From: an uncultured Chlamydiae bacterium
GTDB taxonomy: Bacteria > Chlamydiota > Chlamydiia > Chlamydiales > SM23-39
DNA: 64,000 nt
NCBI GenBank assembly: GCA_903893545.1
Contig: CAITMJ010000009.1
Span: forward strand, 235,045-299,044
Direction of reading: 5' to 3'
Shown piece by piece: positions 33,497 through 41,608 of this stretch. Each line of letters begins with the position of its first letter. Positions within the stretch are counted from its first letter, which is position 1. The notes beneath the pieces are model-generated. The model had not been told where the DNA came from, made no database searches, and saw only the letters and a list, made by a program, of their open reading frames with translations. A program made the translations under genes and the position numbers.

Positions 33497-34177
33497 ATGA
33501 AATGTTGGACCGTTTTTTTTCTCGCTGTTGTGTCTGTTGCCGCGGCGGCAGAACCTCAGTCGGGACTTGTCGATTTAAAAAAAGTCTTTACCTCTGCCCC
33601 GATCATCTACTCCGCGCTATCTCTTCTCTCGATCGCCTCCATGGTGATCTGGTTCTATAGCCTGGCCACCGTGCGCGCTAAAGAAATTCTCCCGGAAAAA
33701 TTCATTCGAGAACTGAAAAGCCAATTGAGAAATGGCCAGTTTAAAGAGGCTGAAGAGCTTTGCCAAACACAGCGAAAACTGCTCAGCTTAATTGTCTCAG
33801 CCGGCCTTTCCTCTCGCAAGCTAGGCGCTCAGCTCATGATCGACGCCATGAAATCCGAAGGAAAAAGAGCTGCAACCCACCTTTGGCAGCGCCTCGCGCT
33901 TCTCAACGACATCGTAATCATCGCCCCTATGCTTGGGTTGCTCGGCACAGTGATCGGCATGTTTTATGCTTTTTATGACGTCAACCGCTCGATCGAGAGC
34001 ATCAACTCCCTTTTCGATGGCCTTGGGATTGCGGTCGGCACTACAGTCGCAGGCCTTATCGTCGCCATCGTCGCTATGATTTTTTACACAACGCTCAAAT
34101 ATCGGACCATTAAAACGCTAGCTGAAGTGGAAAATGAAGCTCTCTCTCTCTCCACTCTTATCGATGCTCGAGAATAG
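33497..34177 (+). CDS. exbB: ExbB/TolQ-type proton channel protein
   Basis: It encodes 226 aa with an N-terminal signal-like segment (MKCWTVFFLAVVSVAAAA) and three more hydrophobic segments. The MotA/TolQ/ExbB core block APMLGLLGTVIGMFYAF (about 142-158) and the following GIAVGTTVAGLIVAI are diagnostic. It energises an outer-membrane process using the proton motive force, either Tol-Pal envelope constriction or TonB-type import. A strong GGAGGA lies 6 bases before ATG 33497, which settles the start against the longer frame at 33446. exbD follows 8 bases later. Confidence 0.92.
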   Translation: MKCWTVFFLAVVSVAAAAEPQSGLVDLKKVFTSAPIIYSALSLLSIASMVIWFYSLATVRAKEILPEKFIRELKSQLRNGQFKEAEELCQTQRKLLSLIVSAGLSSRKLGAQLMIDAMKSEGKRAATHLWQRLALLNDIVIIAPMLGLLGTVIGMFYAFYDVNRSIESINSLFDGLGIAVGTTVAGLIVAIVAMIFYTTLKYRTIKTLAEVENEALSLSTLIDARE

Positions 34178-34185
34178 GAGTTTTT

Positions 34186-34644
34186 ATGTTCTCCCATGAT
34201 GAATTAAAAACGGGCCAAAGCTTCAACTTTGCCCCCATGATCGACTTTCTTTTCCTCATGCTCGCCCTCTTTGCCACCTTGGCCGTCTCTAGATCTGTCC
34301 TCTTCGATACAGAAGTGGAGCTCACAGAACTAAAACCGGAAGATTCTGCCAGGGAAAGGGCAAAAGAAGCGGCAGAACGGCACTCGATCCACCTAAGCAT
34401 TACGGCCAATGGAAAGTATAAATGGCTCACAGAGTTTCAGGAATATCCGATGGAAAACGCAAAGGCGATCCAAGAAGAACTCTCTCGTCAATATGCCTTA
34501 GGCACATTGCCGCAAGAAAAAAAGCTCATCGAAGTGCTCCTTCACATCGATCGCCAGGCTCCCTGGGATCCAATTGCAAACGTTATTTTCGCCATTCGGG
34601 AGATCGGATTTGCCGCCCGGCCAGTCTATGAAGCTGCTGAGTAA
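34186..34644 (+). CDS. exbD: ExbD/TolR family protein
   Basis: It encodes 152 aa with a short cytoplasmic head, one membrane helix and a periplasmic domain. The head-membrane junction FNFAPMIDFLFLMLALF contains the essential membrane Asp (D20) of the family (compare PLVDVLLVLLI). It partners ExbB as the other half of the proton channel. AGGAG precedes the ATG and the two genes are 8 bases apart. No tolA, tolB or pal follows here; the next gene converges. Confidence 0.9.
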   Translation: MFSHDELKTGQSFNFAPMIDFLFLMLALFATLAVSRSVLFDTEVELTELKPEDSARERAKEAAERHSIHLSITANGKYKWLTEFQEYPMENAKAIQEELSRQYALGTLPQEKKLIEVLLHIDRQAPWDPIANVIFAIREIGFAARPVYEAAE

Positions 34645-34647
34645 GCC

Positions 34648-35139
34648 TTAGGATAAATGGAGATGAGCCATCGTCGGAGATGGGGTTTCATTGTACTTGT
34701 GAATATGTATTGGGCTGAAGGGAAACATAACGGATGGGCGCGGCTTTGCGATGGCTTCATCAAAGACAGTTTGAAATATGCCGTCAAGTACATCGTCGAC
34801 GACCTTAGCTATAACGATTTTATTTTCAATCTCCAGCACATTCTTCAATGTTTCATTCAATGTTGGCACGATTCTCCTATAGAGTGTGAACGACTCATAA
34901 GAATCATTATGACCACAACGACTATTAATCGATTTCATGGCCTTATCGAACAAATGACATAAATTAACATTCGTATCCCATTGCGCGACCAATAAAATAT
35001 GTTTTTTAGAATTTAAAAAATGAGAAACAGTATCTTTGGTTTTCTCTAAAATATCGGTAGTTTCTTTAAGTCTTTCTTGCGCTTCGCTTCTTACCAAAAA
35101 AAATGAATTATAAAGTAAAGGGGACATCACAAAGCGCAT
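34648..35139 (-). CDS. Hypothetical helical protein
   Basis: Not recognised. It encodes 163 aa, helical, with a charged coiled-coil-like stretch (about 17-42, AQERLKETTDILEKTKDTVS) and a His/Pro-rich C-terminus. There is no signal or membrane segment. It converges with exbD three bases away. The plus-strand frame over the same bases (34657-34962) has less protein-like content, so this strand is preferred. In-frame ATG 35127 is an alternative start; neither has a clear ribosome-binding site. Confidence 0.55.
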   Translation of the reverse strand: MRFVMSPLLYNSFFLVRSEAQERLKETTDILEKTKDTVSHFLNSKKHILLVAQWDTNVNLCHLFDKAMKSINSRCGHNDSYESFTLYRRIVPTLNETLKNVLEIENKIVIAKVVDDVLDGIFQTVFDEAIAKPRPSVMFPFSPIHIHKYNETPSPTMAHLHLS

Positions 35140-35264
35140 CCGTGTAATCGTAAAGATTGAAAACAGACACCTTCATGAAATAGCTGGCAGCATTCGCCAT
35201 ATGCCCTGCCACTACAGCAAGGGCCTGTATTTGGAAGGTCTGCCATCATTTCTCTCTAATGAAT

Positions 35265-35348
35265 TGCCCAAGACAGGACTCGAACCTGCACACCCGTTAA
35301 GGTACAAGAACCTAAATCTTGTGTGTCTACCAATTTCACCACCTGGGC
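35265..35348 (-). tRNA. tRNA-Leu (anticodon TAG)
   Basis: Read on the minus strand: acceptor GCCCAGG/CTTGGGC, D arm with the GGTAGACAC signature of leucine tRNAs, anticodon stem CAAGA/TCTTG around loop TTTAGGT (anticodon TAG), a long class II variable arm (TACCTTAACGGGTG) and T arm with GGTTCGAGTCC, then discriminator A. The long variable arm and loop fit Leu. CCA is not encoded. Confidence 0.95.
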
Positions 35349-35396
35349 AAAGGTGCTCCATTATAGCACACCGATGCTATACTTCAAGTTCGTTCT

Positions 35397-36251
35397 TTAT
35401 TTCTGAACCGTCTCTGCAATTGGCTCAGCGTTATCTAAGCTATTGAGGAGATGGCGGTGAAGTTCTGCCGTGTGTCCCTGAGCAACCCCGATAATGCCAG
35501 CGACTTTCTCTTCGAGAGGAGAGGTAGCTTTCAGATTGCCTCTTGCCAGAGCAAGAAGATCTCTCATATCGTAATTTTTCGCAAGGCGCTGATCGAAGGT
35601 AGAAGAGGCGCGATCAATCGCTTTTTTGAGGTCTTTATCTTCAAAAGACTTGGCTGCTTGCACGAGTCGATCCATTTTCTCTAGTTCAAGGGCGATGTGC
35701 TTTTCTTTGCGATCGGCCGTTGCATCTCCAGAACTATCTAAATGAATGCTTTTATAGTAGTACTCGAGATCGATATCGATGACGCTATTTTCGTCTTTCG
35801 TCTCTGCTGTGCCAGGAGCTTTGAAATTCAAAGAGCGGAGAACTTGGTCGTCTTTTGAAAAAGAAGCGGCTGCGGAGCGAACCTTTTGTGCAAAGGCTGA
35901 ATTGTCATTTCCTACAGCATTTAACAGCTGTTCATTTTTCGATGCTTGAATAGTGTCGTAAGAGCGGGCAAACTCAGGATGGATATTCGCTTTTCCAGCT
36001 TCTTTTCTTAGTTCAATCAACCCTTCAAGACCTTGATTTGCTTTTGCTTCATTGTAGTCCTTGTCCATCTCTTTCAAAAACTCGATATATTTGCCATTTT
36101 TGCTATCGATGCGGACCTTTTCGACGATCGCAGAACCTACTTCATAAGAATTAGACATTGTCTGAGTAGAGGCACTTGTTTCGCCTTGAACATTCTCAAC
36201 AGCAAGAGGGGCTCCTGCACAGAGGATCGAAGCTAAAAAAATTGAAATCAT
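35397..36251 (-). CDS. Exported helical hypothetical protein
   Basis: Not recognised. It encodes 284 aa with a short signal peptide (MISIFLASILCAGAPLA, cleavage near 17-18) followed by a highly charged, almost wholly helical protein rich in Lys, Asp, Glu, Ala and Ser. There are no further membrane segments and no cysteines after the signal. AGGAG lies 6 bases before the ATG, so it is certainly translated. A periplasmic or surface role is inferred. It has its own promoter region, 60 bases from the next gene. Confidence 0.75.
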   Translation of the reverse strand: MISIFLASILCAGAPLAVENVQGETSASTQTMSNSYEVGSAIVEKVRIDSKNGKYIEFLKEMDKDYNEAKANQGLEGLIELRKEAGKANIHPEFARSYDTIQASKNEQLLNAVGNDNSAFAQKVRSAAASFSKDDQVLRSLNFKAPGTAETKDENSVIDIDLEYYYKSIHLDSSGDATADRKEKHIALELEKMDRLVQAAKSFEDKDLKKAIDRASSTFDQRLAKNYDMRDLLALARGNLKATSPLEEKVAGIIGVAQGHTAELHRHLLNSLDNAEPIAETVQK

Positions 36252-36327
36252 ATACGACTCCTATAAATGTTTATTTAATGCAATGCTATTATAGAATTAC
36301 AAAAGAATTAACGGAAGTATAAAATTA

Positions 36328-37317
36328 TTATTTATAGTAGTTGATTGCAAAAATAAAATCATAGAATTTACTGATTTGTTTACCAGCCACCGTAAACCAG
36401 GCCCCGGCAATCACGCCCAAGTTCTCATTCCAGTTGTACTCGATGGCAGGGGCGATACTATATTGAATCGAAGCCTCTTTAGCAACGGTCATGGGAGTCC
36501 CAAGCAGGGCATTGGTGCCCGGGTAGCCTTCAAATGTAGATTTTGCCTGCCAGTACCCGATCAGGTCGATAGCAAGCGCCCAGTGCCTCGATAGAGCGTA
36601 TTCAAACGCCAGGTCGAGCTCGACATCAGCTCCTGGCAGCACCTTGCCGTTGGCGTCTTTGCCGCCCCCGTACGCGTTATACCCTTTTACGTGGACAATG
36701 GAATTATAAAAATTATATTGGCAGGCAAGCCTTACATCGAAGAAGTTGTCTTTGGAAAAAAGCCATATTTTGCCAAAAACAAGCTGTAGCCCGGTCGTCC
36801 ACGAACCTAGCCCCCCTTGGTCTGCGGCGAGCTTACTTGGGTTCAGATTTCTATATTTCCCCAATGGTAGGAGTTCAGAAATGGCCAATTTGATGCTGGG
36901 GAGCCATGATTGACTCGGCCATTCATCGCGCCAAAGCTGAAATTCGAACTGGATCAAAGAATCTCTTAACGTCCAAGCCCCTCCTCCCTGCTGATTATGG
37001 TCCCAATTGGCTGCGCTGAGCTGAAACTCGATGTCGCACCAATTGGTCAACCCCACCCAGATAAACGGCTCTACCCCAATCATCCACTGGGTCGGAATCG
37101 TTTGGGCTTTCCAGTTATTGTCATAAAGGGCGGGATTCTTAGTAGCGTAGAAAAATGGCTCAATATTATAGGAGCCCTCTTCTACCGTATTTGCAGACGG
37201 GCAAATCAAAGGCCCTGTAAACCAGGGGGCTTTGGGCGAGGTCTCTTCCTCATATGTCCCCTTCTTCGCAAAAAGAAAGGCAGGAACAACGGCTAAGAAA
37301 AGGAAAGCTCTGCGCAT
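36328..37317 (-). CDS. Predicted outer-membrane beta-barrel protein
   Basis: Not assigned to a named family. It encodes 329 aa with a signal peptide (MRRAFLFLAVVPAFLFA) and a mature protein built of alternating aromatic-rich strands and Gly/Asn/Asp turns, ending in the aromatic strand FIFAINYYK, the pattern of outer-membrane beta-barrels. Trp and Tyr are frequent throughout. The function is unknown; such barrels act as porins or lipid transporters. AGGA lies 8 bases before the ATG. It is divergent from the DUF192 gene across a spacer with a large hairpin (37355-37398). Confidence 0.78.
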   Translation of the reverse strand: MRRAFLFLAVVPAFLFAKKGTYEEETSPKAPWFTGPLICPSANTVEEGSYNIEPFFYATKNPALYDNNWKAQTIPTQWMIGVEPFIWVGLTNWCDIEFQLSAANWDHNQQGGGAWTLRDSLIQFEFQLWRDEWPSQSWLPSIKLAISELLPLGKYRNLNPSKLAADQGGLGSWTTGLQLVFGKIWLFSKDNFFDVRLACQYNFYNSIVHVKGYNAYGGGKDANGKVLPGADVELDLAFEYALSRHWALAIDLIGYWQAKSTFEGYPGTNALLGTPMTVAKEASIQYSIAPAIEYNWNENLGVIAGAWFTVAGKQISKFYDFIFAINYYK

Positions 37318-37354
37318 AGGGACTATCCTATCAGCAAAATTTTTTTTTGGGAAT

Positions 37355-37398
37355 TTATTACACCACTACGCAAACGGGTGACAGTAGTGGCGTAATAA
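37355..37398. repeat. 15-bp inverted repeat between divergent genes
   Basis: TTATTACACCACTAC (37355-37369) and GTAGTGGCGTAATAA (37384-37398) pair over 15 positions with a single mismatch, around a 14-base loop. It lies between the divergent barrel gene and the DUF192 gene, and no T-run follows on either strand, so a terminator is unlikely. It could be an operator, a fold in one of the leaders, or a copy of a dispersed palindromic element. Confidence 0.7.
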
Positions 37399-37425
37399 TC
37401 CAAGAAACGATAGTTTGTCTTTTTT

Positions 37426-37836
37426 ATGCTAAAGTGGCTTCTTTTCCTTTTCTCTTCCCTTTTTGCCGTTGAGATCGAGTTCGGGGGGGCGCCCCTCGAA
37501 GTTGAGGTTGCTAGCACCTCAAAAGAAAGAGGTCTCGGCCTTGCGGGGAGAAGCTCACTCTCTGAAAATTCCGGGATGCTCTTTGTGTACGAGAAGCCTG
37601 AGGTCGTCCGCTTTTGGATGAAAAACACCCTCATCCCCCTTTCTATTGGTTTTTTTGACGCCAAGCAAACGCTGATGCAGGTAGAAAATATGGACGTGCC
37701 TGAAGAAGGGAAGAAACAACGCGTTTACACGAGCAAACGGCCTGTCAAATATGCTCTTGAAGTACCCCAAGGTTGGTTCGACCGGCACCATGCCAAGCCG
37801 GGCATGAAATTTAATTTTACCGAGCCTGGCAAATAA
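37426..37836 (+). CDS. DUF192 family exported protein
   Basis: It encodes 136 aa: a short N-terminal signal segment (MLKWLLFLFSSLFA) and a DUF192 domain with ERGLGLAGRSSL, NSGMLFVYEKPEVVRFWMKN and TLIPLSIGFFD. DUF192 proteins form small beta-sandwiches of unknown function, widespread in bacteria and usually exported. It is followed by gltT after 59 bases with a small hairpin (37863-37875) between them. Confidence 0.88.
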   Translation: MLKWLLFLFSSLFAVEIEFGGAPLEVEVASTSKERGLGLAGRSSLSENSGMLFVYEKPEVVRFWMKNTLIPLSIGFFDAKQTLMQVENMDVPEEGKKQRVYTSKRPVKYALEVPQGWFDRHHAKPGMKFNFTEPGK

Positions 37837-37862
37837 AAAGAGCTTTCCCAGATCACTTAAAT

Positions 37863-37879
37863 CCGATAAAATCGGTTTT
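37863..37879 (+). terminator. Small hairpin with T-run between DUF192 gene and gltT
   Basis: CCGAT (37863-37867) and ATCGG (37871-37875) close a three-base AAA loop and TTTT follows, then TTATTTT. The five-bp stem is short, so termination would be partial at best. It lies 17 bases before the gltT ATG, with GAGGA just before that start. Confidence 0.35.
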
Positions 37880-37895
37880 CTTATTTTGAGGAATT

Positions 37896-39194
37896 ATGCG
37901 TAAGAAACACAAGCGGCCCTGGGGCGTATTCGTAGCAATTGTTTTAGCTGCTATTTTTGGAACCTGGGCCGGCAAAGATGCCACCATTTTTGGCATCTCT
38001 TTATACTCCGTTTTCGATGTTTTAGGGACTGTCTTTTTAAATGCCCTTCGCCTCGTTGTAGTCCCCCTCGTCGCCTCTTCGATCATCACCGGCATTGCCA
38101 GAATGGGCAACGAAAGTGAGTTTGGCCGCTTGGGTGCAAAAACATTTGCCTTTTACATCGGAACGAGCCTTCTTGCCATCTTCATCGGTCTTTTCTTCGT
38201 CAATTTGATCCAGCCTGGCGTCGGCTTCAATATGGCAGACGGAAGTAGGCCAATGGCAACCTCCGACCAGGTCGCAGCCATCGGAGCAAAAATTGCCAGC
38301 CATGATGGGCAGGCTATTGTAAACGTCCTTCTTCAGATCGTCCCGCTCAATATCATCGATGCGTTTGGAAAAGGGCAAATGCTCGGCATCATCTTCTTCT
38401 GCCTTCTCTTCGGCTTTGCAATTTCCAAGATCGAATCGAGCACATCTTCCATTCTCCAAGGATTTTTTCAGGGCGTATTCCAAGCCATGATCCGAGTCAC
38501 TCACGTCATCATGCGCTTTTTGCCTTATGGCGTATTTTGCCTCATCGCAAAAGTGTTTATGACCACCGGCCTCGGCTCCCTCTCCTCTGTAGCACTTTTT
38601 ACGCTCACAGTGCTTATAGGCCTTGGAACATTCCTATTTATCGGATTGCCGCTGCTTTTAAAATTCGTAGGAAGAGTCAAGCCGATTCGCCATTTCAAGG
38701 CGATGGCCCCGGCTCTTGTGACTGCCTTTTCGACCAGCTCCTCTTCCGCTACCCTTCCGATCACCATCGATTGCGTAGAAAAAAGAGCTGGCGTCTCCAA
38801 CCGAATCTGCAGCTTAGTCGTTCCTCTCGGCACATCGATCAATATGTCCGGCTCTGCACTCTATGAATGCGTCGCGGCCATGTTCATCGCCCAGGTCTAT
38901 GGTATTGAAATTTCGTTCGTCACGCAATTTCTCATCGTCCTCATGTCGCTTGTCACCTCGATCGGCGTTGCCGGGATTCCATCGGCTAGCTTAGTCGCCG
39001 TCCTTGTGATCCTAAAAGTTATCGGCCTTCCAGAAGAAGGGATTGGCTTTTTCATCGCAGTCGACCGACTTCTCGATATGTGCCGAACGACCGTGAACGT
39101 CTTTTCCGATAGCTGCTGCGCCGTTCTTGTGGCCCGCTCTGAAGGGGAAAAAGGCGTTCTTTCGAAGGAGATTGTCTCCGACTTCGACGCTTAA
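37896..39194 (+). CDS. gltT: DAACS family dicarboxylate/amino acid:cation symporter (GltT-like)
   Basis: It encodes 432 aa with eight membrane helices and two hairpin loops. Diagnostic blocks are NALRLVVVPLVASSIITGI, the serine-rich hairpin FSTSSSSATLPITIDCVE and VVPLGTSINMSGSALYE (the NMDG-like region), with AGIPSASLV later. DAACS members import glutamate, aspartate or C4-dicarboxylates with sodium or protons, a likely host-nutrient route. GAGGA precedes the ATG. An imperfect hairpin (39207-39271) follows. Confidence 0.93.
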   Translation: MRKKHKRPWGVFVAIVLAAIFGTWAGKDATIFGISLYSVFDVLGTVFLNALRLVVVPLVASSIITGIARMGNESEFGRLGAKTFAFYIGTSLLAIFIGLFFVNLIQPGVGFNMADGSRPMATSDQVAAIGAKIASHDGQAIVNVLLQIVPLNIIDAFGKGQMLGIIFFCLLFGFAISKIESSTSSILQGFFQGVFQAMIRVTHVIMRFLPYGVFCLIAKVFMTTGLGSLSSVALFTLTVLIGLGTFLFIGLPLLLKFVGRVKPIRHFKAMAPALVTAFSTSSSSATLPITIDCVEKRAGVSNRICSLVVPLGTSINMSGSALYECVAAMFIAQVYGIEISFVTQFLIVLMSLVTSIGVAGIPSASLVAVLVILKVIGLPEEGIGFFIAVDRLLDMCRTTVNVFSDSCCAVLVARSEGEKGVLSKEIVSDFDA

Positions 39195-39206
39195 TATTAA
39201 AAATTA

Positions 39207-39271
39207 ACCACAGGCAACACAGAGCCGGTCAGCTTTGATTTGGTCTCTGTGTCCTCTGCGCTCTCTGTGGT
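39207..39271 (+). repeat. Imperfect palindrome rich in cac/aga and ctctgtg after gltT
   Basis: Two nested arm pairs lie in one spacer: ACCACAG (39207-39213) with CTGTGGT (39265-39271), and ACACAGAG (39217-39224) with CTCTGTGT (39245-39252), followed by a run of seven A. The wording of these arms (accacag, ctctgtgt) resembles short palindromes seen between genes in many bacteria, so it may be one of a family. As a terminator it would work best towards gltT's end, but T-rich sequence is lacking on that strand. Confidence 0.5.
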
Positions 39272-39288
39272 AAAAAAATTCTGCTGAA

Positions 39289-40602
39289 ATGTCCAAATTC
39301 CTTTTTCTCTGCCTTATCAGTGCTGGGTACGCATCCATCCCCATTTACTTTCAAAAGCCACCCGATTCATCGCCGCAATTTCATGAGGCGACTTACAATC
39401 TTGGAGTTGATATTAACATGTCTCCGTATGCCGGTGGGGAAGATGTATTATTTGCCCATCGATGCATCGAGAGAATTGAAGGATGGCTCATCTCCAGAAG
39501 TTCCCTGCCTTACTCAAAAGCGCCGCAAGCGAGACTTTGGCGCCTGAGTGAACTTTTTTTAGGTTGGCTTCCCCTGAATTATCTAGCAGTTGTAGTCGAG
39601 CACGAAGTCTTTGGCCATGGATATAGAATCCGCGACATCGGTCGCAGCAAAGCGAAAGTAAAGGGATATCACTTTAGCACCCCGCCACCCTATGGTCCTG
39701 GCGGAGCTGCCACCTTGTATGACATTGGCTCAACCTTTACGACAACTGATGAAGCTACGGTGGCCATGGCAGGCGTTGAATCGACGGCTATTTTATCTCT
39801 GCTTGCAAAGATGAAATGGCTCGAATCGAGCAAGATCGATCCGCGACAAACAGTCCTTTATCTCTTGGGACAATACGATCTTATTCTCTATATCGGCAGC
39901 CTCAAAGTAGAGGACGATCAACCCTTGGATGGCCACGATATCCAATCCTATATCAACGCCGTCAACCAAACATACACGGCTTCGCGTCTAAAAGGAGGGA
40001 GACTTCGCTCTCTTTCATGGATCAACCTCGGAGATGCGTTCACCTATTATTCGATCTACGCCTGGTTTCGTTATATCTCTTGTGGAAAAGAAGCCTCAAT
40101 CCCGATGATCCCAATTTTTGGATATGGATATTTGCCAGGAGTACGTCTCGGACTTTCTCCCTTTGGACCTGAATACTTCATTGAAAATTTCTTGGTTGGA
40201 CAGAATAGGCCTGTCTACTTCTATGCAAAAGGAGGACGACATGCAAACAACAACTACTTTGGCCTCGGAATATACGCCCCTAAAATTTGGTCGCTGGGAA
40301 ACTGGTTTTTTGGTCTTCGATTAGACGGATGGCGCCAACCAAAACTGCTGTTAGAGCCCGCTTCGCAAGAGATCTTCGATATCGATTTAAGCGCTGCGCC
40401 CGATCCAAATAATCCACTCTACTCTTACGAAGAGCAGTATGCAGTGCGGACTGGAGCAGCAGGTTCGTTTCTCGTAAGTTTCCAAGGAGCTGGGCATTCT
40501 GGCTTTGAAACGGAACTTGGCTACAAGGCCCAAGGATTTCTTCCAGGGTATTCTTTAAAGGCTCTACCGGTGGTTCGCCTTTATTACACTCTCTTCTTCT
40601 AA
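39289..40602 (+). CDS. Exported protein with HExxxH motif and barrel-like C-terminus
   Basis: It encodes 437 aa with a short signal peptide (SKFLFLCLISAGYA). Residues 98-113 read YLAVVVEHEVFGHGYR, giving H105-E106-x3-H110, inside a hydrophobic helix as in gluzincin-type metallopeptidase sites, though the spacing is HExxxH and not the usual HExxH; E164 (in AMAGVEST) could be the third ligand. The C-terminal half has Gly/aromatic strands ending in LYYTLFF, an outer-membrane barrel ending. A protease is therefore only a hypothesis. The last 39 bases overlap the convergent SRPBCC gene. Confidence 0.7.
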   Translation: MSKFLFLCLISAGYASIPIYFQKPPDSSPQFHEATYNLGVDINMSPYAGGEDVLFAHRCIERIEGWLISRSSLPYSKAPQARLWRLSELFLGWLPLNYLAVVVEHEVFGHGYRIRDIGRSKAKVKGYHFSTPPPYGPGGAATLYDIGSTFTTTDEATVAMAGVESTAILSLLAKMKWLESSKIDPRQTVLYLLGQYDLILYIGSLKVEDDQPLDGHDIQSYINAVNQTYTASRLKGGRLRSLSWINLGDAFTYYSIYAWFRYISCGKEASIPMIPIFGYGYLPGVRLGLSPFGPEYFIENFLVGQNRPVYFYAKGGRHANNNYFGLGIYAPKIWSLGNWFFGLRLDGWRQPKLLLEPASQEIFDIDLSAAPDPNNPLYSYEEQYAVRTGAAGSFLVSFQGAGHSGFETELGYKAQGFLPGYSLKALPVVRLYYTLFF

Positions 40603-40935
40603 CTGAGAGACGATTGCCTTCAAGACAAGGCCGATATTTTGCCGGATCTTTTTGCCGAGAAGCCACCGAACCGGCCATGCAAAAGGCCCTTTGATCTGCA
40701 CGCTATAACAGATCTCCGAACCCCACTTGGTGGGAGAGACCGAATGAGAAAAGAGAAGTCGAACAAAAAGCGTTTTCCAAAGAATTGAAAATCGCTTGCC
40801 AGGAACTACGTTTAACACTTGGTAGCGAAATTTCTTGACCCCTTTTCTCCCCTCTACGATTTCATGCGCTCTTTCCCAACTCGACCACACTTTCTCCGGA
40901 GAAACTCTCGTCTCAATTCTCTCTTCCATTTCCAT
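40564..40935 (-). CDS. SRPBCC (START/polyketide cyclase-like) family protein
   Basis: It encodes 123 aa. The N-terminal strand and helix MEERIETRVSPEKVWSSW follow the SRPBCC pattern (I-x-A-P-x-x-V-W), and the central beta strands and the final long amphipathic helix (about 95-115) fit a ligand-binding helix-grip fold. Family members bind lipids or hydrophobic molecules; the ligand is unknown. There are few Cys and no signal peptide. It lies divergent from msrB, 33 bases away. Confidence 0.68.
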   Translation of the reverse strand: MEMEERIETRVSPEKVWSSWERAHEIVEGRKGVKKFRYQVLNVVPGKRFSILWKTLFVRLLFSHSVSPTKWGSEICYSVQIKGPFAWPVRWLLGKKIRQNIGLVLKAIVSQLEEESVIKANHR

Positions 40936-40968
40936 AGCTTTAAATGTATATCATAAAAAGGGGTAAGC

Positions 40969-41433
40969 ATGAAGCGTTGGTTTCTTCTTTTGACAATTAT
41001 TTTATTGGGAGCCGGGGCAAAAATCACCCATTCAGAGAGGGAGTGGCTCGAAATTTTGGGAAAAGAGAGGTTCCTCGTCATGCGAAAAAAGGGGACAGAA
41101 CACGCTCACTTAGGCAAATACACGCATACCCAAGGCGACGGGATTTATGCCTGCGCCGCTTGCTCTCTTCCCCTCTTTGAGGGAACTGAAAAATATGACG
41201 CAGGCAACGGTTTCCCAAGTTTTAAAAAACCGATGTCCTCAAAAAATATCTACTACTTAGAAGACTGGAGCTTCTCTTTCAAACGCTATGAGGTGCTCTG
41301 CCGCGGATGCGACTCCCATCTCGGGCATGTTTTTCACGATGGCCCTCCCCCTAAACACTTCAGATACTGCATTAACTCTATTGCACTTGTGTATACCCAA
41401 CGCGATGCAAAATTTCTAGGAAGGCAAAAATAG
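40969..41433 (+). CDS. msrB: Exported methionine-(R)-sulfoxide reductase MsrB
   Basis: It encodes 154 aa with a cleavable or anchoring N-terminal segment (MKRWFLLLTIILLGAGA). The MsrB core follows: zinc Cys C62-x2-C65 and C111-x2-C114, GFPSF in place of the usual GWPSF, CDSHLGHVF and the catalytic RYCINS (C134). Free or protein-bound methionine-R-sulfoxide is reduced; the leader places it in the periplasm or outer membrane, where it would repair oxidised envelope proteins. GGGG precedes the ATG. A small membrane protein and dsbB follow, a redox-linked neighbourhood. Confidence 0.9.
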   Translation: MKRWFLLLTIILLGAGAKITHSEREWLEILGKERFLVMRKKGTEHAHLGKYTHTQGDGIYACAACSLPLFEGTEKYDAGNGFPSFKKPMSSKNIYYLEDWSFSFKRYEVLCRGCDSHLGHVFHDGPPPKHFRYCINSIALVYTQRDAKFLGRQK

Positions 41434-41458
41434 GCAGATTCTGTCATACTCTGTAAAT

Positions 41459-41608
41459 ATGAAGTGCTCCGCTCCACCTAAATTTTTAATTTTAACGACT
41501 TTAACGATCTTTCTTTTCGTCGTTGCTGCGGCTGTTTTCTTCTTCCGCGCAACCCCTTTTCCAACGATGGGAAAACCAGTATCCACTCATACTCAAGAGA
41601 AATCATGA
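41459..41608 (+). CDS. Small membrane protein coupled to dsbB (49 aa)
   Basis: The frame encodes 49 aa: a basic/Cys start, one hydrophobic helix (about 9-29, FLILTTLTIFLFVVAAAVFFF) and a polar tail. Its stop (TGA 41606-41608) overlaps the dsbB ATG (41605) as ATGA, the same coupling seen at many gene joints here, which is the best support that it is real. No family is recognised. It lies 25 bases after the msrB stop. It may be an accessory subunit or leader peptide for the DsbB system. Confidence 0.65.
   Translation: MKCSAPPKFLILTTLTIFLFVVAAAVFFFRATPFPTMGKPVSTHTQEKS

Noticed and set aside
34657..34962. Plus-strand 101-aa frame opposite the gene at 34648
   Set aside because: The minus-strand frame has better residue composition; this one lacks a domain and a clear ribosome-binding site.
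40280..40678. Minus-strand 132-aa frame across the convergent genes near 40.6 kb
   Set aside because: It overlaps two better supported genes and shows no domain; it is a shadow of the outer-membrane-like gene.
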